A stretch of 64,000 nucleotides of DNA from Antedon mediterranea (GCF_964355755.1 NC_092679.1:20014932-20078931); one strand, 5' to 3'; positions 11,032-21,712 are shown, counted from the first letter of the stretch. A program made the numbers and translations. The notes: generated by a model from the sequence alone, not told the origin.

Positions 11032-11517
11032 TATGGAAGACAAAAATTGTGAAGTAATATCTAGTCCAGAGCTTTAAGATGGTTGTTACTCTAAAGCACA
11101 TTATAAATATACATTACCATATTTGTTCTATTGTACATATTACCTGATGTGAAATCTATTAAACAATATCTAACCAAGATATATAATTCCTTCTAAATAG
11201 AGCATTTGGGAGTGAGAAATTAATTAACCATAGTGTTCAATGTTTTAAATAGTGTTGTCCAGCAGAGGTTTCATTTTAAAGTGTTGTCACAGATGGAACT
11301 TAAATTGGCCTGTTTGTAGTTTGTACATAGTGACGTTTTTACCTGCCTTTAAGTTAAGTATTTGACCTGTTAAAATAATTTAGTTAATCTTCACAAACAT
11401 TGGAATAAAAGGATAAAGAAAATGACGTCAAAGCTTTCTTCAAAAGATTTAATAAAATAACAATAAGTTATAAAATAACAATATTTGTAGATTATTCCTA
11501 CTTGAAATTAAGTCAAC

Positions 11518-11677
11518 TTAAAGCTCTGTCTACACTATCAAACTTTATATGACAACATAATGTGATCATGTATGGACATGATGATGTCATGTCACTACCA
11601 TATTTAGGCATATCACTACCATATTTGGGCACACTTTTTTTTGTCAAACTAGTTTGATAGTGTAGACACAGAGATTA
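11518..11677 (-). mobile_element. Foldback MITE family 1, copy e
   Basis: AAGCTCTGTCTACACTATCA to GATAGTGTAGACACAGAG. Two internal units (CACTACCATATTTAGGCATA and CACTACCATATTTGGGCACA) are on the inverted orientation. TTAA-like flanks lie on both sides. Confidence 0.9.
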
Positions 11678-11679
11678 AG

Positions 11680-12486
11680 GGAGTAGTGAGCTTTAAAAAC
11701 AAACAGGGATGGGTTTATACCAGAAGATGATGATGAACAAAATAAATTTTAAAATAAATAATAAAATTTAAATAATAAATAAATAAAATAAAAGAAAAAA
11801 AAAACTGGTCCCTTATACTTTTCATTGAATTTTTCTGAATATCATCTTTAGCAAAATTATAATACCTATTTTTCTTAAAGAAAGAAAAAGGAATTTCTAA
11901 ATAAAATGCATGACAGAAGCAAATTCCAAAGTCTACTAGTTACTGGTATAGAATTTCTTGAAGGAAATAGGTTTGTCCCATGTAGAACATTATCCTATTC
12001 TGGTTATTTTTACAGCTAAAATATGTCTATTTATCGAAACTTATGGCACTTTTTTGTGATTTATCTGTCCCATGTAAAAATGACTCATACAATGTGGTAC
12101 AGTTGCCTCATTATCAATGACTAAGATTTTCACTACCAGTGGTAGCCTTTAGTTAACCCCTCCACTTTTGGTAATCAGTGAAGAAGAATAAATTATAAAA
12201 TTGTCTCCTTAAATGAGTCTTTCACCAGATATGTGCTCATCATCAGAGGAAGTCCCGAATAAACAACTTAGTCTGACACGGTTTAAATCAAATTTTCTAG
12301 ATGACTCAATTTTGAAAAAATGTTACTAAGGCCCTGTTCAGACCCATGGCGTTTATTCATCATTGGAATATTCAGCTGTTTGTAATCTTTTGACACTTTT
12401 TAGTGATTTGAAGACTTTTTGGAAACTGGATTATGTGATGGATGGATTTGTTGAATGACTCATGGTTTGTTGAAAACCATGAGATT
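11680..12486. other. No gene seen
   Basis: AT-rich, with an A-rich tract of (AAATA)-like repeats at about 11735-11805. Confidence 0.45.
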
Positions 12487-12810
12487 AGTTGTGTTCACAA
12501 GCTCTATGCTAAGAAAATTGCAGTCTATCGGTGGTTCTGCTTGGTTTAAACGTAAAAACACACCAGATCCGATGCATGTTACATTCCACATATATTACAA
12601 TTGCTACAGAGTTACAATGCTATTTATAGTATACATACGATAGTTGTGTTCACACACGCTATATAAGGAAATTGTGGCATATCGGTGGTTCTGCTTTTTG
12701 TTTTGTGTTCAAAACATTAAAATACACCAGTTAATTATCTGACACGTGTTACATTCCATATATATTACAATTGTTACAGAGTTACAATGCTATTAAATAT
12801 ACATACGATG
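12487..12810. repeat. Tandem duplication, period about 155 bp
   Basis: Unit 1 begins at 12487 and unit 2 at 12642, each with AGTTGTGTTCACA..GCTAT, then ATCGGTGGTTCTGCTT, then CAGAGTTACAATGCTAT. Divergence is moderate, with small indels. Confidence 0.85.
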
Positions 12811-13835
12811 TAATTTTCCCAAGAGATTTTAGAAAGTAATTAGACAAGCATTCTATAAGGCGTATATAAGATATGTAACTGGTGTATTATCTTTTCAACT
12901 GTTGACAGATTCTACTAAAATAGAAAAAGTTTGAATTTATATCGATGTTGACGAAATTTGTATATATAAAAAAGTTGACTGAACTGTACACTATACCCAT
13001 AGTAGTACTTATTTAGGTAATTGAAGTAATTTATTTAAATATATTAAAGTAAAGATTTATAGTTGTAACATATATGATTGCTTTATGAAATTATTTTTAT
13101 CATAAGTTTTAATTAATTTTGAGATTTAACATTTTATGTATTTGATGTATATACTGAGCTCTACACTTTTTGAAAGGGCACCTTATATTATTATTATTAA
13201 TAACAACTTTTTTAATTTCTGAAAAGTGCTCAATAAATTGATCCATTATTACTCATCATTTTCCGATGTATGTCAAACGAGAAAAATTAATATTTTATAT
13301 CATCACCAAAAGGTTTTAATATATAAAAAAGGGCTTTGTTCGGATTTAACCTGTCATTTGTTGACACACTTTCCAAAGAAATAGAAAGACTAATAAAAAA
13401 AAGACACTTCCTATCTGCCTACACAATAACTCTTATTAATACACAGTGGCTCTTTTACTATTGTGTAGTTTCTGATAGAAGTAATAATCTTTCAGCTATC
13501 CTAGACCTAGATCAACGAACCCAATCATTCAATAATAATAGCGTTCCTGCGTCATGTCTAATTTACTAGATCATGCTAATGTCCATTGCGGTTTGAAAGA
13601 TAATGACAATCATTGTAAGTAGGGTTCATTTTAAAAAGAAGGATGGTGACAAATGACAAGTGATAACAATAGATAACTTTAGATTCTTCTTAATAATGCA
13701 CTTATTAATAAGAGGGATAATAACAATGATGAATTCATTACACGTTTTGACAATATAATCTTTTCGAAGCTTTTAAAACCAAGGATAACCAACTATTATA
13801 ACACATAGCAGTATTGTTCATACAGTGTTATGGTA
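12811..13835. other. No gene seen
   Basis: Very AT-rich. The 77-codon plus-strand frame at 13336-13569 lacks any recognisable domain. Confidence 0.4.
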
Positions 13836-14166
13836 GCCTATTACACACACAGGGGAGAAAGTAACTGTCTGAACAGATAGATGGCTTAGTTCAAGCCACC
13901 TACTATTCTACTTAACTATTAATATTATGTATACAGTAGGCCTACACAGGGTAGAAGGTAACTGTCTGAACAAAGTACTGGCTTAGCATAAACCACCTAC
14001 TATCTACTTAACTATCATGTATACAGTATGCCTACACAAAAGAGAAGGTAACTCTCTGAACAAAGTCCTTGCTTAGTTTAAACCATCTACTATTCTACAT
14101 AACTATATAGTAGGCCTATACAGAGGAGAACTGGTTGAACAAGTTTCTGGCTTTGCTTAAACCAAC
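13836..14166. repeat. Tandem repeat, period about 105 bp, 3-4 units
   Basis: Each unit holds AGAAGGTAACTGTCTGAACA, CTGGCTTAG..AAACCACCTACTAT and TACAGTAGGCCTACACA. Units begin near 13852, 13950, 14043 and 14121; the last is diverged. Confidence 0.85.
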
Positions 14167-14670
14167 GATGATGCCCGGATACAACTTCAAGAATGAGGAC
14201 AAAGATAAGATTAAGATATGACATCTGAATTTTGATTTTGTTAATAATTTTTACTTTTTACTTAGAGATACGTTGCTTATATATAAACAAAAAACAGTTT
14301 CTTACTAGAGAAGGCATAAGTTTTGATGTGGTTTATGGGTATGTTGGTTAACAGGCCACTACAAAAGAAGGCCGGGCTCAAAATGTTTTTTTGCGGACTG
14401 TTTGAAACTATAGAACGAGGAAGTATTCCACAATTACTTCATTCATCGCCAATAAAAGTAGTTTTTTATTTCACACAATTCTGAATATATATTACTTGCA
14501 GTCAATAGTTCAAATTTATACAATTGATGACACAATTGCTGGTGACCTGCCGCGACTACAACCTACTTTCTTAAAAAATGTTGGGACTCGCCGGGAGGTG
14601 ATGTTAAGTAGAAAGTGGGGAGAGAGTTAGAAGACTGCGTTGATAACGCATCATTAATTTTATTCATTTT

Positions 14671-14800
14671 CAGTACAGTAGAATCCCTTCTTTGGGATAT
14701 CCCTATTAAGAGCATACCTCTATTAAAGGGACACTTTCCTGTAAAAATGAACAAGGAGCAATTTACGGTGTTATATCTTAGTATTAGTATGAAATTAATA
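14671..14800 (+). repeat. 'GGGACAC' family member
   Basis: Starts CAGTAGAATCCCTTCTTTGG and contains CCTATTAA and AAAGGGACACTTTCCTGT, shared with 36800 and 58350. No tandem expansion here. Overlapping frames on both strands are by-products. Confidence 0.6.
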
Positions 14801-14872
14801 AAAATGGGAAGGGAATGTTCTGACATTGTAAATACTGGGTGTAATTCCAAATGATGAAGGGAACTGTGGTAA

Positions 14873-14942
14873 TGGCGCTTTGGTTTGGTGATTAGCATGC
14901 TTGCTTACCAATACAAGTAACCTGTGTTCAAATCCTGACCCT
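14873..14942 (+). repeat. tRNA-like SINE head (candidate)
   Basis: About 70 bp with an A-box-like TGGTTTGGTGATTAGCATGC and a B-box-like TGTTCAAATCC at tRNA spacing. It overlaps the start of a near-perfect 32-nt palindrome at 14935-14966. Probably a SINE fragment. Confidence 0.45.
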
Positions 14943-14966
14943 AGTAAATGTTTACTGGGGTCAGGT

Positions 14967-15570
14967 TGCAAAATAGTTTAAAAGGCTCTTTCCGCATTTG
15001 TAAGTGAAATTGTTGGATGGTATCGATATAATTGGTTTTAAAAATAGCCATTAATTGTCTGAGGCAAATGTGAAAACAATCAATGAAAATCTGTAACATT
15101 TCTAAGAATTTTAAATAATCTCATTAAATGTTATAATTTAAAGAACACTTAATCCAGAAAGTAAGGCAATAACTCAGGTTTACAGATAATTTAAATGCAT
15201 TTTTACACAACACAACACTTTTTAAATGTTACATCTACAAATACGTGCTTAAGAGAGCATAATATTTACCAAGCAGAAGGCAATACTATTGATATTGATT
15301 CTACTGACGTCATCTCAGAATCCCCTGAGGTAGTATTAACGGCAAAGCAGATTACAGCGCTTAAAAATAATAGAATTTTATTGGTCATGTAGTATAACGT
15401 AATAAGATGATTGCCTGAAGGTTATAAATACATGTTGTTACATGGTTATTAAGATGGGCAGCTCATCATCAATGAGGTTTTTGGTTCAAACCATGAATAT
15501 CTCACTTTGATTGATGGATTTGATTGACTAGTGGTAATGGCACAGCGCGTAGCTTGTCCCACTTAAATAT
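14967..15570. other. Left flank of the retrotransposon, no gene seen
   Basis: AT-rich. The 65-codon plus frame at 15195-15392 has no recognisable family. Confidence 0.4.
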
Positions 15571-15575
15571 GTATC

Positions 15576-15750
15576 TGTCGTGTATCGTCGTAGACAAATT
15601 AATAAGTACGTTGAGATGAGTATAATAATGAACGTATTTAATGAAACCAACTAGTAGTCATGAACAATAGTATAGAACGTTTTGTAGGCTAAACCTCGTC
15701 AGAGCATATACGCAGTACGCATATATATATGTGCGCGTGCATATACTACA
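15576..15750 (-). repeat. 3' LTR of the Ty3/gypsy element
   Basis: 175 bp, identical to the other LTR, with TG...CA ends on the element strand. It is followed outward by the target-site copy GTATC at 15571-15575. The polypurine tract abuts its inner edge. Confidence 0.97.
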
Positions 15751-15763
15751 CTCCTCCTTTCTT
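15751..15763 (-). promoter_or_regulatory. Polypurine tract
   Basis: On the element strand the sequence immediately before the 3' LTR is AAGAAAGGAGGAG, 13 purines in a row. Position and composition are those of the plus-strand DNA primer of LTR retrotransposons. Confidence 0.85.
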
Positions 15764-15993
15764 ATTTTAACGTTAACATTATATCAATAAGCACAATAAA
15801 CTTTCGTTAATTATTTTGTTAATCAAATAGGTTAATCATCGTGATTAAATTACTGCTTCTATAGTTCCAGATAGTTCTTATTTGGTTCCTCATAATAATT
15901 AACAAATGTGAGTAATTCTCACCATTATAATTTTGTGTAAAAACATGAACAACATAACTTTAACGTTCATAATAATAACATTGTTCACAAGTT
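15764..15993 (-). other. 3' non-coding region of the retrotransposon
   Basis: About 230 bp between the stop codon of gag-pol and the polypurine tract. It is AT-rich, with no env-like frame. Confidence 0.8.
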
Positions 15994-18900
15994 CTATATC
16001 TCTTCGATAAGTCGTGTTGGCTTCCTTCGAAGTCGCGTGGAGCGTCGTGGAATAACCTCAGGCGATGAAGACAATCTATGTTCCTCTTCAACCGGTTGGT
16101 TGGTGGATGTTTGCTCTTTGTTCGCAATCGTTTCGCTCGCAATCGTTATTGGTACTGTCTGTTTAATCTTGTGTTCCAACTCGCTATGTGAAGTAGGGGT
16201 TTTACTCGCGTAAGCGTCCGCGTCTGTCGCTTTCAACTGGTCAATGTGTCTTTTCCACACTCGGCCATCCTCAACACTAATTACGTATGATTTTGGAGCG
16301 GTACGTTCTATCACGGTACCTGGCCACCACTTTCCCTCTTGTCGGAAATCTTTCACTAATACCATTTCACCTGGGTAAAATTCTCGTAGATCTTTCGTTT
16401 TGTCGTGATGAAGCTTCTGATCACTCTGCTTGTTAAGTACCTTGTTTTCTGTACTGGGATGTAAAAGTGATACTCGCGTTCTCAACTCACGGCCCATGAA
16501 TAACTTCGCTGGCGTTTGTCCCGTAGTTGCGTGTTTTGTTGTGCGATACGATAAAAGAAATCTGTCCAAACATTGTTGGAAATCCTTCCCATTAGCTCGG
16601 CTTGCCGCTAACGATCTTTTGAAAGATTGAACCATTCGTTCTGCTGCTCCGTTGCTTGCGGCGTGATAAGGTGCAACCTTTACATGTTTCACCCCGTTTT
16701 GCTTTAAGAAGAATTCAAATTCGTCGCTAACAAACTGAGGTCCATTATCGCTTACAAGTTGAACAGGCAATCCGTATCTACTGAACAACTCTCTCATCGC
16801 TTTGATGGTCGCTGCACTCGTCGTACTGTTCATCTGAACGACTTCTGGCCATTTCGAATATGAGTCAACCACTACTAGATAATCTCGTTTATCTTTCTGC
16901 GCATAGTCAATATGTATTCGTGTCCAAGGCTGATTTGGCCAGATCCAGGGCATCATTGGTGCTACGCTTGGTCGACTTTGTGTTTGGTGACATGCTTGAC
17001 ATTGCTTCACCAATCGTTCAATGTCGGAATCTATCTGGGGCCACCAGACATGACTTCGCGCAATCTCTTTCATACGCACAATTCCGGGGTGAGCACAATG
17101 AAGCTCCTCCAGAACTGCCCCTCTGAGTTTCGGTGGAATCACTACCCTGTATCCCCACAGCAAACAGTCCTGTTCTACACTCAATTCGTCTCTTCGGTGT
17201 AGGAATGGTTTTAGATCGTCGTCGTTTTCTGACTGCCATAAACCTGTCTGTACCATGTATAACACTTTGCTCAATAGCGGGTCTTTCCTGGTATGCTGTT
17301 GTACGTTCGTACTCGTGACTGGCAAATTGTCTAATGTATGCCCCGCTATGTTATATACTGCATCGTCTTCCCGTCCTTCGTATGGCATTGGGAGACGTGA
17401 GAGTGCGTCGGCAATTACGTTCTGTTTTCCAGGAATGAACTTTAAATCGTATTCGAACGCTGACAGCACGATTGCCCATCGCTGTAATCTCTGTGCGGCC
17501 AGTGTCGGAATAGCTGATTTAGGTCCTAGAATGCGTTCAAGTGGCTTATGATCAGTTCTTATCGTGAATTTCCGTCCGTATAAGTATGTTCTAAACCTTT
17601 GAAGTCCAAACATGATGCTTAGGGCTTCCTTGTCTAGTTGTGCATAACCCTTTTCGTGTTTATGCAGGCTTCGCGATGCGTACGCGATCGGTGTTTTGAT
17701 ATTGTTCTTGTTTACGTGGCAAATGACTGCGCCAACTCCGTATGGTGATGCGTCCGTGTATAGTTCCAGTGGTTTTAATGGGTCATAATGCGTCAACATC
17801 ATGTCTTCGCTAATAATTCGCTTTACCGTGTTAAACGCTTTACTACAGTCGACAGTCCATGACCATGGTTTGCTTCCCAACAGCTCATTCAAAGGATGTA
17901 TCATCGTCGATAATCGTGGAATAAATGACGCGTGATAGTTAACTAGTCCTAGCCAGGATCTTAGTTCTGTTGCATTCTGTGGTGCTCGTGCATCCTTGAT
18001 GGCTTTCACTTTATCGTTTGTCGGTTGAATTCCTGCTGCTGATAGCTTACGTCCCATGTAGACTACTTCCTTTTGTACAAACGCGCATTTCTCCGCTTTC
18101 ACTCTGAGACCATACTTGTTAAATCTCTCAAATAGTTTCTCAAGATTACTAATATGCTCTTTATCAGACGCACCTGTAACAAGAACATCGTCCATGATCG
18201 CACATGTTCCTTTAAGTCCTGCTATCACCTGTTCTATGAATCGCTGCCATATGGCTGGACTGGACGAAATACCAAACGGTAACCTCGTGTATCGATATAA
18301 TCCGCGGTGCGTGTTGATCGTTACCAACTCTTGCGCCTCGTCTTCCAGTACTAACTGCTGGTACGCACATTTCAAATCAATCTTAGAGAATCGCTTTCCA
18401 CCTCCCAACTTGGTGAAAACTTCCTCTGGGGTCGGAATTGGATATTGGTCGCAATTTAAACTCGGGTTGACTGTTACTTTATAATCTCCGCAGACACGTA
18501 CCCTGCCATCGGCCTTTGGAATACATACCAATGGGGTTGCCCACTGACTAAAGTCTACCGGATAAATAACTCCTTCGTTTTGCATTCTGTCTAACTCTAC
18601 CTCAACTGCGGAGCGTAGCGCAAATGGAACATTTCGAGCTTTGCAGAATTTTGGGATTGCGTTCACTTTTAGATGTAATGTCGCTTTGTGTCCCTGAACC
18701 GTACCTAATTCCGTTCGGAAAACTTCTGGGAACTTCCGTTTGAATGACTGACCGACATCGTTATCTATTTCTACCGAATTCTGAGCAAGCGATGGTGGAA
18801 ATAATGACTTCCAGTCCAACTTAATCACTTCTAACCAGGTTCTTCCAAGCAAGGGTGGTGAGTTTCGTCGCTGTGTTCTCACTACTATCAGTGGGAGAAC

Positions 18901-19866
18901 GTTACTCTGGCCCCTATAGTTAACGGTGACTTTAATTTCTCCTGCTATATCGAGCTTAGTACCTGTGTATGCGTGAAGTGTACGTTTTACTGACTTTAAT
19001 GGTAGATGGCTAAGCTTGCTTTCGTAATCGTCAAAACTAATTATCGATACTGCTGCGCCCGTATCTACTTCAAAATCAATATCTATATCATCAACTCGCA
19101 TCTGTACCGTTATTGGTGGTACCGAATTGTCCTGCTTAATGCCTACGCAAAACATTGTATCTACAAAATCGTCATTACCTTCTTCGTAATCCGGTGCTTC
19201 TACTTGCTTGATGGATTTAGGTTTATATTGTTTTGTTGATTTACTCGACTGCCTGCATTCTGATTTTAGGTGTCCTTGTTTGTTGCATTTAAAGCATGTA
19301 GCGTTTTTGTATTTACACGTATCTCTTGTATGATTGTTCATACCACAGCGGTCACATTTCTGCGTTCGTGTTTGTTTTGACGCTTGATACGTTTTCGTAG
19401 ACTTCCTGCTGTTAGACGTAACGTGGTTGATTGGCTTGTCCACATCGTGCGACATACTTTTCATATTCGCTGTTGCTGCCTCCGAGGCTATGGCTATGTC
19501 TGTTGCTTCCTTGAACGTATGGTTCTTTGTCAATAATTTCTTTTGGATGCTCTGACTTATTAGTTGTTTTACATTTCTGAATATAAATCGTTCAGAAATC
19601 GTTATTCGAGTAGGTTTGTAATGCTCTTTGAGCTTGGTTGTGAGCGTATCGTACGATTTTGTACTTGGTTTATCAGGAAAACACAAATCTCGTATCGTTG
19701 TGTATCCAGTCTCTCCTAAACTACTCAATAATATCGCTCTTTTCTTACCTCCGTCATTGATATCTAATGCCACAAAATATTGTTCCAGCCTGTCCACATA
19801 CGTATCTATGTCTCCATCCTGGACGTTGAATTCCTCGAATAGAATTCTGGTATTAGCCGCTGCCAT
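15994..19866 (-). CDS. Gag-Pol polyprotein of Ty3/gypsy retrotransposon
   Basis: A single 1290-residue frame encodes Gag and Pol fused, with no frameshift between them. It starts at an ATG about 180 bp inside the 5' LTR. Residues 1-160 are a Gag capsid-like region. Two CCHC zinc knuckles follow (C171-C174-H179-C184 and C191-C194-H199-C204). Protease has D268-T269-G270. Reverse transcriptase spans about 400-600 with D497 and the catalytic M558-D559-D560 (Met in place of the more common Tyr-X-Asp-Asp start, as seen in related elements). RNase H has D705, E747 and D772. Integrase has the zinc residues H923, H926, C956, C959 and the catalytic triad D987, D1040, E1076 with 35 residues between the last two. 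A basic tail ends the protein and no chromodomain is seen. The capsid region appears shortened near residues 99-106. All catalytic residues are present. It copies the element RNA into DNA and integrates it. Confidence 0.96.
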   Translation of the reverse strand: MAAANTRILFEEFNVQDGDIDTYVDRLEQYFVALDINDGGKKRAILLSSLGETGYTTIRDLCFPDKPSTKSYDTLTTKLKEHYKPTRITISERFIFRNVKQLISQSIQKKLLTKNHTFKEATDIAIASEAATANMKSMSHDVDKPINHVTSNSRKSTKTYQASKQTRTQKCDRCGMNNHTRDTCKYKNATCFKCNKQGHLKSECRQSSKSTKQYKPKSIKQVEAPDYEEGNDDFVDTMFCVGIKQDNSVPPITVQMRVDDIDIDFEVDTGAAVSIISFDDYESKLSHLPLKSVKRTLHAYTGTKLDIAGEIKVTVNYRGQSNVLPLIVVRTQRRNSPPLLGRTWLEVIKLDWKSLFPPSLAQNSVEIDNDVGQSFKRKFPEVFRTELGTVQGHKATLHLKVNAIPKFCKARNVPFALRSAVEVELDRMQNEGVIYPVDFSQWATPLVCIPKADGRVRVCGDYKVTVNPSLNCDQYPIPTPEEVFTKLGGGKRFSKIDLKCAYQQLVLEDEAQELVTINTHRGLYRYTRLPFGISSSPAIWQRFIEQVIAGLKGTCAIMDDVLVTGASDKEHISNLEKLFERFNKYGLRVKAEKCAFVQKEVVYMGRKLSAAGIQPTNDKVKAIKDARAPQNATELRSWLGLVNYHASFIPRLSTMIHPLNELLGSKPWSWTVDCSKAFNTVKRIISEDMMLTHYDPLKPLELYTDASPYGVGAVICHVNKNNIKTPIAYASRSLHKHEKGYAQLDKEALSIMFGLQRFRTYLYGRKFTIRTDHKPLERILGPKSAIPTLAAQRLQRWAIVLSAFEYDLKFIPGKQNVIADALSRLPMPYEGREDDAVYNIAGHTLDNLPVTSTNVQQHTRKDPLLSKVLYMVQTGLWQSENDDDLKPFLHRRDELSVEQDCLLWGYRVVIPPKLRGAVLEELHCAHPGIVRMKEIARSHVWWPQIDSDIERLVKQCQACHQTQSRPSVAPMMPWIWPNQPWTRIHIDYAQKDKRDYLVVVDSYSKWPEVVQMNSTTSAATIKAMRELFSRYGLPVQLVSDNGPQFVSDEFEFFLKQNGVKHVKVAPYHAASNGAAERMVQSFKRSLAASRANGKDFQQCLDRFLLSYRTTKHATTGQTPAKLFMGRELRTRVSLLHPSTENKVLNKQSDQKLHHDKTKDLREFYPGEMVLVKDFRQEGKWWPGTVIERTAPKSYVISVEDGRVWKRHIDQLKATDADAYASKTPTSHSELEHKIKQTVPITIASETIANKEQTSTNQPVEEEHRLSSSPEVIPRRSTRLRRKPTRLIEEI

Positions 19867-20032
19867 TACCGCGCTTCGCTTTGTACGTTCAGGGCGCTCA
19901 GAATCGTTATTAGCCTGTGCGGTTCCTTGGTTACGGTTGCCGTTGTTGGAAAATCAAAAAACTGCTAGCCTAGCTAGGCCTAGTTTTATAATATTATTAT
20001 ACTTCCGTTTCTCTCTATGTAAATGTGCCTGT
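19867..20032 (-). other. 5' leader of the retrotransposon
   Basis: About 166 bp between the primer-binding site and the gag-pol start codon. It includes a copy of the genome-common AGGCCTAGCTAGGC-type word (plus strand about 19968-19983). Packaging signals would be expected here but cannot be recognised. Confidence 0.7.
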
Positions 20033-20045
20033 ATCCTCGTCGCCA
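20033..20045 (-). promoter_or_regulatory. Primer-binding site, tRNA-Ser(GCT)-type
   Basis: On the minus strand, one base inside the 5' LTR, lies TGGCGACGAGGAT. This is the complement of the 3' end ATCCTCGTCGCCA (CCA included), which matches animal tRNA-Ser(GCT) as I know it. The match is 13 nt, then diverges. It would prime minus-strand DNA synthesis. The tRNA identity is from recalled tRNA sequence, not from a search. Confidence 0.85.
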
Positions 20046-20046
20046 G

Positions 20047-20221
20047 TGTCGTGTATCGTCGTAGACAAATTAATAAGTACGTTGAGATGAGTATAATAAT
20101 GAACGTATTTAATGAAACCAACTAGTAGTCATGAACAATAGTATAGAACGTTTTGTAGGCTAAACCTCGTCAGAGCATATACGCAGTACGCATATATATA
20201 TGTGCGCGTGCATATACTACA
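20047..20221 (-). repeat. 5' LTR of the Ty3/gypsy element
   Basis: 175 bp, identical to the copy at 15576-15750. On the element's strand it begins TG and ends CA. A TATATATAT run near its start (plus-strand about 20190-20202) could act as a TATA box, and an ATTAAA lies farther in as a possible polyadenylation signal. Both are motif matches only. The LTR is short for this group. Confidence 0.97.
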
Positions 20222-20608
20222 GTATCTATCCTAGCAGGTTTCCGTTCAACCCGCCGCCCCCTCCACTCCGCTCCGCATTTTTTGTGGTGTAAGTAGGCCT
20301 ATCACAGATTCTTTGTTTTTCCACTTATCGTTTACAACTTAGCATTACCACTTCTCTGTGTAGATTGGCCTAGGTTAAGAAGATTTTTCTACAATTACAA
20401 AGTGTTGGTTCAAATCATACAAATGGCTTATTCAAATTTAAAAAAGTTTGCGAATTTAAAATGAGAAGCATTTTGGTTCTCTGTATGTGTGGGGTGTATG
20501 TCTTGGCTCATGTCCAGGCATTAAAGATGCGATTTTAATGCTTTCTTAAACTAAGTTTGCACAATGATGGATCTTTTTAGCTATGCAGTAGCTTATGAAA
20601 ATCTTATA

Positions 20609-20754
20609 TTCTACACTATCAAACTAGTTTGACAAAAAAAAGTGTGATGTGCCCAAATATGGTAGTGATATGCCCAAATGACATCATCATGTCCATATAT
20701 GGGCACATCACATTTTTTTGTCTAATAAATTTTGACAGTGTAGAGAGAGATTAA
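20609..20754 (+). mobile_element. Foldback MITE family 1, copy f
   Basis: CTACACTATCAAACTAGTTT to TTTGACAGTGTAGAGAGAG. The outermost left bases are decayed. One and a half internal units are present. Confidence 0.85.
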
Positions 20755-21138
20755 GACTATGCAATATTTTAAAGATGTTTTTAATTAAATTTTCAAGACA
20801 AATACATTGATTTGGAAAATGAAGCACAAATGAGTTCCAGGAAGCGTTTAACAGACAATGTTTGAAATCACAACAAAACTTTTTGCACGTCCGATAGAAG
20901 TTCATGGAAACGCCAAAACTAGAAACTTGATTGAAGGACTTCCAATTACCAGCTACAATCACTTTATGTTAAAATTAATGTATTAAATAACATCATTAAG
21001 TTGAACTTGTACAAAATATCTACCTGTGGGCTTGTTGTAAGTACAAGCAATTTGAAATTTGATGAGAATGTGTAATTCAATCATGTTAAATGATTATTTA
21101 TAACAGAATGTACTTTACAATAGTTTTTTTCAAAGAAA

Positions 21139-21224
21139 TAAGCTCCTTTTACACTATCAAACTAGTTTGACAAAAAAAGTTTTATTTTTTTGTCACATAA
21201 ATTTGATAGTGTAGACAGAGCTTA
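21139..21224 (+). mobile_element. Foldback MITE family 1, copy g, internally deleted
   Basis: 86 bp consisting of just the two arms: AAGCTCCTTTTACACTATCA...TTTGACAAAAAAA joined directly to TTTTTTTGTCACATAAATTTGA...GACAGAGCTT. The GTGTGATGTGCCC and GACATCATC centre is lost. Confidence 0.85.
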
Positions 21225-21525
21225 AAGTGCGTTTTTAAGATTGGAGGAGGAGGAAGAGTTGTTTTACTTTTTAGAGGGGAATAATTAAAAGGGACTTGTT
21301 TGGTATAGTTTCTTTATATCAATATTGGAAATTGGTAGTAACTTGCATATCATGTATATCAATAAATATTATTATATTATTATTATATGCATCCATTTTG
21401 TAAATTAGTTGGCCAATGACAGAAAAGAACGAAATACATCATCAATATACAGCTAGTACTCAGATTTTTTTTATTACTTTTTCCAGATCCATGGAGTAAC
21501 CGCTTCTTTATTGCTTACTTAAAAA

Positions 21526-21712
21526 ATTCTACTGCAGTTACTGCAGTAACTACATTCCACTGACTCTAAGTCTATAACTTATACAATTATTAAGCAGGTT
21601 TTTTTGGGTAATGACGTTTGTTTCAGTGATTGGATCATAAACTTCTATATTAAAACAAATTACACATTATTGCAGTAAATAAATGTAGCTACTGCAGTAA
21701 CTTCAGTAGAAT
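21526..21712. mobile_element. MITE-like element with 31-bp TIRs
   Basis: 187 bp. Left ATTCTACTGCAGTTACTGCA and right (reverse complement) ATTCTACTGAAGTTACTGCA continue to about 31 bp. CTGCAG words recur in both arms. No second copy is seen here. Confidence 0.65.

Larger units (their letters stand above)
15576..20221 (-). mobile_element. Complete Ty3/gypsy-type LTR retrotransposon (mag-like)
   Basis: A 4646-bp element read on the minus strand, bounded by two 175-bp LTRs (20047-20221 is the 5' LTR, 15576-15750 the 3' LTR) and by the 5-bp direct repeat GTATC at 15571-15575 and 20222-20226. It contains a primer-binding site, one long gag-pol frame and a polypurine tract in the expected order. 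The domain order protease, reverse transcriptase, RNase H, integrase places it in Ty3/gypsy (Metaviridae-type elements). The lack of a chromodomain, the tRNA-Ser primer site and the zinc-knuckle Gag fit the mag-like lineage. LTRs compared base by base show no difference, so insertion was recent. No envelope-like frame follows pol. Confidence 0.97.

Noticed and set aside
14563-14898. Overlapping frames on both strands as genes
   Set aside because: They cover a dispersed 'GGGACAC' family member and a tRNA-like fragment.
16430-18484. Several plus-strand frames opposite gag-pol
   Set aside because: They are antisense shadows of the conserved retrotransposon frame.
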